Below are positions 1-5,817 of a DNA stretch of 8,342 nt, in pieces. Within the stretch, counting starts at the first letter, position 1. Each line of letters begins with the position of its first letter. The notes beneath the pieces are model-generated. The model did not search any database. It was not told the DNA's origin and saw only the letters and a list, made by a program, of their open reading frames with translations. This DNA is from Phycisphaerae bacterium (GTDB lineage: Bacteria; Planctomycetota; Phycisphaerae; UBA1845; UTPLA1). The stretch covers positions 1 to 8,342 of the forward strand of contig JAJDEC010000318.1 of assembly GCA_029259995.1 (NCBI GenBank). Reading direction: 5' to 3'. Both the position numbers and the translations under genes were made by a program.

Positions 1-1053
1 CTCGCAACCGATCGATTCCAACGCCGCCAGTGCATCTCGCGTCGCAAATTGAAGTACTGTCGTAAAGCGACAGGCAATCGACAAGACACGCAATGGGGGC
101 CCCTTGCCGTGAATCGCCGCCTGGAATCGCGTTCCCCAATACTCGACGTCCCGATCCGCATATTGCCGATCAAGGGCTTCTCGAAGCTCGGCAATCGACT
201 GTTCCCGCTGCGCAGTATGGGCCCGGATGATTGACTCGCCACGACCTGCCGACGTCGAACACCAGGGCGGAGTCCAGATGATCGATTTTGGCAAAGGTGC
301 ATGCGGCGTGTTTGCGATCGCCGCGTCCAGCTGTTCGTACGCGTCTTCGCCAACGCAAAGCACGACCCGTGGATCAGCGATCAACTCGCTCCAGTCGCAA
401 AGGTGCAGCGCGATCGCCAGCGCCATCCAGTCCGACTCAACCTGATAGACGAATGGCGCGGAGGAATTCAAGGTCTGATGCGTTGACGTGACGTAAAGCG
501 GCAGATGCGCGCCGAGACCGACGCCGTCGATAATGATCGGCGCCATGACGCGATTCTCGACCTGCTTCCGGAGATTCTCATACGTCTCTGTCGGCTGATG
601 GCTCCCGAAGCAGGGTCGCCATACAGAATCCAGGGCGTCGAAGACTTCCCATCTTCCATTGCGCGTCTTGTGCAATTCAAGCGACGCTCGTCGATGATCA
701 AACGTGCTTCGAAGGCGCTGGGCCCAGTCATAGCGCGCTTCGATCGCGTGGAGATTCCTGTCGAATGTCGGCGATTGCAGGCGCCAATCGACGAACCCGT
801 TCTGTGTCGGCACGCGCAGTTGTTGCAACAGCTCATTCAGGCTGGCGGCCCCGAGAACCTCGGGATCAAAGGCGTCGGCGAAACTCGCCGCGCGATGGAG
901 TAGCCCCGACTCCGTCAGGCTGCGAACGAGCCCGAATCGAATCTCGGCATCCTCCGGCTGGGCTTTGAGCGCGTGCGATGCAATTTCGATGAACTCGTCG
1001 CGCCGGCCCGACTCGGGCAACACGAAGAGTTGATCGCGTGTGATATTCGGCAT
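1..1053 (-). CDS. Partial large protein: helical repeats, Rossmann-like core, start of a glycosyltransferase-like domain
   Basis: The minus strand is open for 351 codons from ATG at 1053-1051 to the window edge, so the 3' end is missing. The start is supported by GGAGG (plus-strand CCTCC at 1065-1069), 11 bases upstream, and no alternative start lies close upstream in frame. Residues 15-65 look like TPR-type helices (FIEIASHALKAQPEDAEIRF and following). Residues 170-240 resemble a Rossmann-type unit: beta strand plus glycine loop 'PIIIDGVGLGAHLPLY', then 'VYQVESDWMALAIALHLCDW' and 'DPRVVLCVGEDAYEQL'. This recalls DUF115/MptE-like or methyltransferase-like domains fused to glycosyltransferases. 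A helical linker (280-310) leads to 'LRVLSIACRFTTVLQFATRD' at 321-340, which looks like strand 1 and the first helix of a GT-B type domain cut by the edge. No signal peptide or membrane segment is visible. It is divergent from the GT cluster, which suggests a shared glycan role. That it is coding is near certain; the function is an inference from weak resemblance. Confidence 0.82.
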   Translation of the reverse strand, partial: MPNITRDQLFVLPESGRRDEFIEIASHALKAQPEDAEIRFGLVRSLTESGLLHRAASFADAFDPEVLGAASLNELLQQLRVPTQNGFVDWRLQSPTFDRNLHAIEARYDWAQRLRSTFDHRRASLELHKTRNGRWEVFDALDSVWRPCFGSHQPTETYENLRKQVENRVMAPIIIDGVGLGAHLPLYVTSTHQTLNSSAPFVYQVESDWMALAIALHLCDWSELIADPRVVLCVGEDAYEQLDAAIANTPHAPLPKSIIWTPPWCSTSAGRGESIIRAHTAQREQSIAELREALDRQYADRDVEYWGTRFQAAIHGKGPPLRVLSIACRFTTVLQFATRDALAALESIGCE

Positions 1054-1230
1054 GTTGAACGGATCCTCCGCATGCCGCCGGCCAGGCTCCAGATCTCCCC
1101 CGTGGCATGGACTCTTGCGCGATATCGGGCGTTCACGGCCAAAGCCTTGAGGCACGTTGGCTGTTCGACCGATAAATAGGAGGGAGGCTGCGCAACGGTC
1201 GCGTCTTGCGCAACTCTTGCGCCCGATTGA
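1054..1230. promoter_or_regulatory. Divergent intergenic region
   Basis: These 177 bp separate the minus-strand gene from the glycosyltransferase cluster, so promoters for both directions should lie here. Visible elements are a candidate plus-strand promoter (1147-1176), a purine-rich AGGAGGGAGG at 1178-1187, and an exact 10-bp repeat ACTCTTGCGC at 1111-1120 and 1213-1222. TGCGCAAC also occurs twice (1189-1196 and 1207-1214). No rho-independent terminator or RNA gene is evident. The AGGAGGGAGG resembles a very strong Shine-Dalgarno but sits 43 bases before the ATG at 1231, too far to serve it, and no convincing short ORF follows it. Confidence 0.5.
1147..1176 (+). promoter_or_regulatory. Candidate sigma70-like promoter for the glycosyltransferase cluster
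   Basis: TTGAGG (1147-1152) and GATAAA (1171-1176) each match the -35 and -10 consensus at 4 of 6 positions, with an 18-bp spacer. Transcription would begin near 1183 and leave a leader of roughly 48 bases before the ATG at 1231. This is a weak consensus match found by eye in a region where a promoter is expected. If the organism is a planctomycete, the consensus itself may differ. Confidence 0.28.
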
Positions 1231-2823
1231 ATGAAAACGACACAGGAACTGCCGATCACGATTTCTTTGCCGCAGGGGTTCACCATCGGCGGCGTCACGA
1301 CGTGGGCGTTGGCGACGGCCCGGCGATTTTCGAATGAAGGCAGATCGGTACGCCTGATCGTCCATCCGCCTCTCGCGGGGCACGCCACATTCGATCCGAT
1401 CCCGTCGCTCCACGGCGCCGATGTCGACATCATACATGCCCCCGCACTCCTGCACGGCGATGATGTGGCAGATGGCATCGAATGTTATCGAGCGTGTCTG
1501 CCGACGATCTTGTTGCCCAATCTTTGTCACGCGTCCTACGCAATCGCCGCCGCACTTTCAACTACTACATCTGGGGATGACTTAAAAGTCGTCTCGTGGG
1601 TTCACGGCGACAATCCTGTCGACTACGCCTATCTCGAACATTTCGAGTCCATCGTCCATCGATACGTCGCCGTCAGCCGACAATGTCAGACGGAAATGCG
1701 AATGCGCCTCCCGCATCGCATCGACGACATCGATCACATTCCCTATGGCGTCGAAGTCCCACCGCAGGAATCTCGATCATTCGACGGGCGGCGGCCCTTT
1801 CGAATCGTCTACGCCGGCCGCATGGAACAAGGCGTCAAGCGCGTCGTCGATGTGCTGTCGATTGCCCGCAGGCTCGTCGACTCCAATATTCGAATCGAAA
1901 TGCGGCTCGTCGGAGACGGACCGCATACGCCGATGATCGACGCACGGATCAAGGCGATGTCGAATCACTTCACACAACACGGCAGTCGTCTGTGGCGCGA
2001 AGCCCCGTGTCCACCATCGAAAATGATCGACGTATGGCGATGGGCGGACGTCTCGATTCTGGCGTCGCGTCTGGAAGGATTCAGCGTCGCGATGCTTGAG
2101 GCAATGGCCGCCGGATGTGTCCCCGTTGTGTCGCGCGTGGCGAGCGGTGTCTCTGACATCATTCGTGACGATTACAATGGCATGTCGTTTCCCATCGCCG
2201 ATGTCGATGCCGCAGCCCGCTGTATTCGAAGCATCGCCGACGCTCCTGAGAAGTGCGCGCGAATGTCGTTGCATGCGCATCAATCCGCCCTGTCCGAAGT
2301 CGGCATGGATCGATACGTCGATCGCATCCGTGACGTGCTTTCGATCGTCGAGGCGTCGGAACGTCGTGTCTGGCCGTCGTCGCGCTCGATGATTCTGCCG
2401 CGTGATTCGGAACAAACGAACGCGCTCCCCGTGGAAGCCAGTGCCGAGGAATACGAATCCGTCATAGACTTCGTCATGTCCAGACCCGATGCGTCGACCG
2501 TCCTGATCTACGGTCTCGGCGTAAACGGGCTCACACTCGTCGAACAGCTCCGTGCCGACCCATATCTCGGAAATCGCGATCTCGCGGGTCTCGACGACTT
2601 CGCACAGGATGCCGTATTTGAAACGATGGACCTGCCGCGCAGCCCACTGAAAACCGGCGAGTCCTGGTCGCGCGATCGAATCGCGATCGTGACGCCGAAT
2701 CAGCCGACACCGTTGGTAAATCGCCTTGTCGAATCAGGGGCTGAAATGGGTGTTGACTTCATCTGCCTCAAGGCGATCGCGGCCGGCACGTCCGCGTCAG
2801 CGAAGGAGACGATGTCCTGCTGA
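1231..2823 (+). CDS. GT4-type glycosyltransferase with C-terminal Rossmann domain (first of a tandem pair)
   Basis: This 530-residue cytoplasmic enzyme has a GT-B fold and should transfer a sugar from an activated donor during surface glycan assembly; donor and acceptor cannot be read. The N-terminal domain opens with a glycine loop (GFTIGGVTTW, 16-25). The C-terminal GT4 domain has 'YAGRMEQGVKR' (194-204; R197 and K203 in the usual phosphate-contacting positions), 'LVGDGP' (226-231) and the EX7E motif at E282/E290 within 'EGFSVAMLEAMAAGCVPVVS'. Residues about 405-515 form an extra domain beginning 'STVLIYGLGVNG', then 'DLAGLDDF' and 'DRIAIVTPN', which aligns with the better preserved copy in the next gene. 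An in-frame TGA immediately before the ATG (1228-1230) rules out an upstream start. No normally spaced Shine-Dalgarno is seen. There is no signal peptide or membrane helix. The stop overlaps the proposed start of its downstream paralogue. Confidence 0.9.
   Translation: MKTTQELPITISLPQGFTIGGVTTWALATARRFSNEGRSVRLIVHPPLAGHATFDPIPSLHGADVDIIHAPALLHGDDVADGIECYRACLPTILLPNLCHASYAIAAALSTTTSGDDLKVVSWVHGDNPVDYAYLEHFESIVHRYVAVSRQCQTEMRMRLPHRIDDIDHIPYGVEVPPQESRSFDGRRPFRIVYAGRMEQGVKRVVDVLSIARRLVDSNIRIEMRLVGDGPHTPMIDARIKAMSNHFTQHGSRLWREAPCPPSKMIDVWRWADVSILASRLEGFSVAMLEAMAAGCVPVVSRVASGVSDIIRDDYNGMSFPIADVDAAARCIRSIADAPEKCARMSLHAHQSALSEVGMDRYVDRIRDVLSIVEASERRVWPSSRSMILPRDSEQTNALPVEASAEEYESVIDFVMSRPDASTVLIYGLGVNGLTLVEQLRADPYLGNRDLAGLDDFAQDAVFETMDLPRSPLKTGESWSRDRIAIVTPNQPTPLVNRLVESGAEMGVDFICLKAIAAGTSASAKETMSC
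2803..2808 (+). promoter_or_regulatory. Ribosome binding site AAGGAG that decides the start of the second glycosyltransferase
   Basis: AAGGAG lies inside the last codons of the first glycosyltransferase gene. It is 8 bases before CTG at 2817 and 11 before CTG at 2820, but 68 bases before the first in-frame ATG (2877). The only ATG nearby (2812) is in the upstream gene's frame and meets its stop after three codons. This placement supports initiation at a CTG around 2817-2820. Confidence 0.55.
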
Positions 2824-4451
2824 CGAACGATTCGAATATCCTGCTTTCCCTCCCCAACGGCCTGACGACCGGCGGTATGACCAGTTGGGCCGTCCGGACG
2901 GCGAACGCGCTGGCGAACCGAGGGCGACGCGTCATCATCGCCGCACACGAATCGATCGCAGCCAATGCAATTGGACTCGCGGATATTGGATTGGCAGAAA
3001 GTGTGACTGTCGTTCGACTGCCCTTGCTCTCGGACGATGCAAACTGGAAAGTCAATCTGCGCAGTTATGCACAAATGCTGCCGGCTGTCCTGATCCCGAC
3101 AACCCATGAGAAGAGCTTCGAGATCGCGGCATCACTCGCTCAAACGTTGCCCGATCAGATTCGCATCCTCGGATGGAACCACTCGGATCACGACTACGAC
3201 TACGCCTGCCTCACGCACCTTGAACCCGCCTGCGAACGAATTGTCACGAACACAGGCACGTGCAAGCGTCGCATCGATCGATTGATTCCGCACCGCGCAG
3301 AACACGTCGTGCAGATTCCTCACGTGATGGACACAACCAGCCAATCACGCCCGCATTGGGACGGACCGATCCGGATCGGCTATGCAGGCAGACTGGAGTC
3401 GTCTGCCAAGCGCGTCGACGATCTGGTCGACGTCGCGAGGATCCTTCGAGATCGAGGCGTTCAATTCATCATGCGAATCGCAGGAGACGGTCCTGAACGA
3501 CATCGAATCGCCGGCGACATCAAAACACTCCAGGAGGAATTCGACGAATCCGCACGCATTGCCAGCAACCACGAGCACTCTGAGATTCAACTCCTGAAAC
3601 CGCAGTCACCGAATCGAATGGACGCGTTCTGGCAGCGTTGCGATTGTCTGCTGCTTCCATCGGCTTACGAAGGACTCAACCTGCAGATGCTTGAGGCCAT
3701 GGCGAATGGCTGCGTACCAATCGTGAGCCGCGTGGACAGCGGCCCCGACGATTTCATACGCAACGGCATCAACGGTTACACATTCGACATTGGAGATTGT
3801 GAATCGGCGGCAGATCGCATATCCGACGCAATGCAATCGCCATCGCATCGCCTTGAGCTTTCCCGTAATGCACAATCGACGATCCAGCAACGCTGCGGAA
3901 CGGCAGCGACTGTCGATCGGCTCGACGCGCTGATACAGGAGGTCATCGATTCATCGCCGCGACGATGGCCGGACACGCGTTCGGCCTCGATGCGCGTTGA
4001 GGAGTCGAAACAGAGCGGCGACGCCGTATTGCGAATGCGAAATGCGCTCAACGCAGCCGCCCGACGCGGCGAGAAGGCTGTCGCAATCTACGGCGCCGGT
4101 CGCCACACGCACATGATCGCTTCAGCGTTTGATACGTCACCCTTAGAGATTCTTGCATTCATCGACGACGACTCGGCGAGTCATCAGGCATCACTCTTGG
4201 GCCGGCCCGTCGTTTCGCGAAGGGAGGCGATTGCGTTGGGCATCGACAGCGTTGTGATCAGCTCGAGAATGAACGAGCGCCAGATCCTCCGTCATCGTCA
4301 TCAGTTTTCCAATGCGGGGATCCGGCTGATCCCGCTCTATCCGTCGACCGAATCAGACGAAGGCCCTGAGTTGCAATCTGCTCCTCATCCGACGATGCGG
4401 CCGCATTGCAACAATGAAACGACGCCCATCGCAGGAGTGGCAGAACGATGA
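2820..4451 (+). CDS. GT4-type glycosyltransferase with C-terminal 'IYGAG' Rossmann domain (second of a tandem pair)
   Basis: It is a paralogue of the preceding enzyme. From CTG at 2820 it is 543 residues; from the first ATG (2877) it would be 524 and would lose the first strand and half of the glycine loop. The 19 codons before that ATG encode LTNDSNILLSLPNGLTTGG, which align with ITISLPQGFTIGG of the first gene. No ATG, GTG or TTG lies in frame between the stop at 2754 and 2877. Numbered from the ATG, visible parts are 'GYAGRLESSAKR' (168-179), 'IAGDGP' (201-206) and EX7E at E265/E273 in 'EGLNLQMLEAMANGCVPIVS'. A separate domain at about 400-488 starts 'AVAIYGAGRHTHMIA' and continues 'LAFIDDD', 'LLGRPVVS', 'SVVISS' and 'LIPLY'. 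It resembles PglD-N / C-methyltransferase C-terminal type nucleotide-binding domains. The tail after 490 is low in complexity. The stop overlaps the next gene's ATG. Sugar specificity is unknown. Confidence 0.87.
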   Translation: MTNDSNILLSLPNGLTTGGMTSWAVRTANALANRGRRVIIAAHESIAANAIGLADIGLAESVTVVRLPLLSDDANWKVNLRSYAQMLPAVLIPTTHEKSFEIAASLAQTLPDQIRILGWNHSDHDYDYACLTHLEPACERIVTNTGTCKRRIDRLIPHRAEHVVQIPHVMDTTSQSRPHWDGPIRIGYAGRLESSAKRVDDLVDVARILRDRGVQFIMRIAGDGPERHRIAGDIKTLQEEFDESARIASNHEHSEIQLLKPQSPNRMDAFWQRCDCLLLPSAYEGLNLQMLEAMANGCVPIVSRVDSGPDDFIRNGINGYTFDIGDCESAADRISDAMQSPSHRLELSRNAQSTIQQRCGTAATVDRLDALIQEVIDSSPRRWPDTRSASMRVEESKQSGDAVLRMRNALNAAARRGEKAVAIYGAGRHTHMIASAFDTSPLEILAFIDDDSASHQASLLGRPVVSRREAIALGIDSVVISSRMNERQILRHRHQFSNAGIRLIPLYPSTESDEGPELQSAPHPTMRPHCNNETTPIAGVAER

Positions 4452-5686
4452 AATTCCCCGACGTTTTCCTTATCTCGATCGACTGCCTGCGCCCCGATCA
4501 CGTCGGCGCCTTCAATCGCCTGTCGCGACTGACGCCGAATCTGGATCGAATCATCTCACGCGGAACGGTCTTCACACAGGCCATGAGCCATGCCCCCTTC
4601 ACGACGCCGGCGGTCACGAGCATGCTTGCGGGCCGATACCCGTTTCAAACGGGCGTACGCCTCCTGTTAGGACAGCTTTGCGACAACAACTTGGGGACGA
4701 TTGCGGAAGCCGCAAGACTCGCCGGGTACGCGACGGCAGGATTTCCGTCGTCGTTCATTTTGAATTCGCCGACGGGACTCTCCTCCGGATTCGACGAGTA
4801 TCGGGATATCGAGGACGGCAATCTGACGAATCGTGGCGGCTGCTGGCAATACGGCGATCCACTCAACCAATCGCTCGATGCGTTTTTAACACGCGCCGGC
4901 AAGGATCCCGTCTTCTCGTGGCTGCACTACTTCGACCTGCACGAGTACCATCAGGATCAATCGGCCCCGGCGCACACGACGTATGCGCGCGATCTGCATC
5001 AACGCGTGGACGCCGGATGCATTGCCTCGCTGTTCCGCATTCTCGAATCGCACGATCGTCTCGATCGATCCGCATTCATCTTCACGGCCGATCATGGCGA
5101 ATGCCTGTTTCAACATGGCGTCCGCGGTCACGGCCAACATCTTTACAACAGCGTATTGCACGTACCCTTGGCGATCGTATGGCCCGGCGAGATGCAGGCC
5201 GGCCGATACCGACATGATCTCGCCCGACACGTGGACCTTCTCCCGACGTTGCTTGATCTCTGGAACATCGAATCGATAGAGCGTTTCGACGGCTTGCCGG
5301 GCCGCAGCCTGTTGCAGGTCGAGGATGCCGGTTCCGCGTCAACCACATCCTATGCCGAGGCATCCCCGCGCCAGCTCTTCGACGGGAATGCGTCGGAGGT
5401 CAGACGATTCGAGGGCGCGGAAATACAATCGCTTCAGAATACGAACCACAAGCTGATACAAACGCAGCGCGGCGAACGGGAGCTCTTCGATCTCCGCGTC
5501 GATCCGGGTGAATGCAGGAATCTGCTTGGCAGCGACGATGGAACTGCGGAATCCATCGCGAACCGGCTCTCGTGTGAACTCGACGCGTTGAGCGAATCCG
5601 AACAGGGCGGCTACGCATCGTCCAGTGATGCGCCACCTGAATCGAAACTGGTACGCGAACGACTTCGAGACTTGGGTTACGTCTAA
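4448..5686 (+). CDS. Sulfatase/alkaline-phosphatase-superfamily enzyme with Thr nucleophile position
   Basis: This 412-residue protein has the sulfatase-family core: 'LISIDCLRPDHVG' (8-20; D12 a metal ligand), 'TPNLDRIISRGTVFTQAMSHAP' region (29-50), 'TTPAVTSMLAGRYP' (52-65), 'WLHYFDLHEYH' (158-168), 'FTADHGE' (212-218; D215 and H216 metal ligands), 'RGHGQ' (226-230) and 'HVDLLPTLLDL' (261-271). The C-terminal 'RERLRDLGYV' is typical of this branch. True type I sulfatases need C/S-x-P-x-R; here T52 stands in for the Cys/Ser and V56 for the Arg, so formylglycine cannot form. A phosphodiesterase or phosphotransferase acting through Thr, as in phosphoglycerol or phosphoethanolamine transferases, is more likely, but this is inference. 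No signal peptide or membrane segment is present, so it should be cytoplasmic. The ATG overlaps the upstream stop (ATGA, 4448-4451) with CAGGAG at 4432-4437, indicating coupled translation with the glycosyltransferases. Confidence 0.88.
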   Translation: MKFPDVFLISIDCLRPDHVGAFNRLSRLTPNLDRIISRGTVFTQAMSHAPFTTPAVTSMLAGRYPFQTGVRLLLGQLCDNNLGTIAEAARLAGYATAGFPSSFILNSPTGLSSGFDEYRDIEDGNLTNRGGCWQYGDPLNQSLDAFLTRAGKDPVFSWLHYFDLHEYHQDQSAPAHTTYARDLHQRVDAGCIASLFRILESHDRLDRSAFIFTADHGECLFQHGVRGHGQHLYNSVLHVPLAIVWPGEMQAGRYRHDLARHVDLLPTLLDLWNIESIERFDGLPGRSLLQVEDAGSASTTSYAEASPRQLFDGNASEVRRFEGAEIQSLQNTNHKLIQTQRGERELFDLRVDPGECRNLLGSDDGTAESIANRLSCELDALSESEQGGYASSSDAPPESKLVRERLRDLGYV

Positions 5687-5803
5687 ATGAGTGGAAAGAG
5701 TGAATCACTTTATCGAGCCGGCGACTCGCCGGTTCACGACAGGCCAGAGGCTTGCTCCACATTCGATGAATCATTCTTCATTGCACGTTGGCGGCACCAG
5801 TAG
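5687..5803 (+). CDS. Possible 38-residue small ORF
   Basis: An ATG directly abuts the TAA of the phosphatase-superfamily gene and opens 38 codons ending in TAG at 5801-5803, so it fills nearly all of the 131-bp gap. The peptide begins MSGKSESLYRAGDSPVHD and ends FFIARWRHQ. It has no membrane segment, Cys pair or motif that I recognise. Evidence against it: there is no clear Shine-Dalgarno, the third codon positions are less GC-rich than in neighbouring genes, and a hairpin lies within it. Evidence for it is only the exact stop-start junction. It may be a chance opening. Confidence 0.2.
   Translation: MSGKSESLYRAGDSPVHDRPEACSTFDESFFIARWRHQ
5715..5735 (+). other. Intergenic hairpin
   Basis: The arms GAGCCGGCG (5715-5723) and CGCCGGTTC (5727-5735) form a 9-bp stem with one G-U pair and a 3-base ACT loop. 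No T-tract follows, so it is not a standard rho-independent terminator. It could still stabilise the 3' end of the upstream transcript or cause a pause between the phosphatase-superfamily gene and the next gene. Confidence 0.45.
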
Positions 5804-5817
5804 GCATTGAGTGAAGC

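Noticed and set aside
314..321. HIP1 words as evidence for a cyanobacterium
   Set aside because: Only four full GCGATCGC copies were found, which is sparse for HIP1-rich cyanobacteria, and they can follow from the general excess of CGATCG.
505..903. 132-codon plus-strand ORF in the first kilobase
   Set aside because: The region is explained by the continuous minus-strand frame with TPR-like and Rossmann-like segments. The plus ORF is its shadow.
915..1478. 187-codon minus-strand ORF overlapping the divergent region and the start of the first glycosyltransferase gene
   Set aside because: It overlaps the genes on both sides, which have recognisable proteins, and its translation has no domain and is rich in Arg, Ser and Cys as expected of an antisense shadow.
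2757..2823. Programmed -1 frameshift fusing the two glycosyltransferases
   Set aside because: The frames do overlap here, but I see no slippery heptamer, and the second protein has its own complete N-terminal glycine loop, so separate initiation fits better.
4414..5217. 267-codon plus-strand ORF in another frame over the sulfatase-fold gene
   Set aside because: Its translation is Arg-rich without any motif, whereas the overlapping frame has the complete sulfatase-fold signature.
5715..5735. Rho-independent terminator after the sulfatase-fold gene
   Set aside because: The stem is good, but there is no following run of T, so I list it only as a hairpin.
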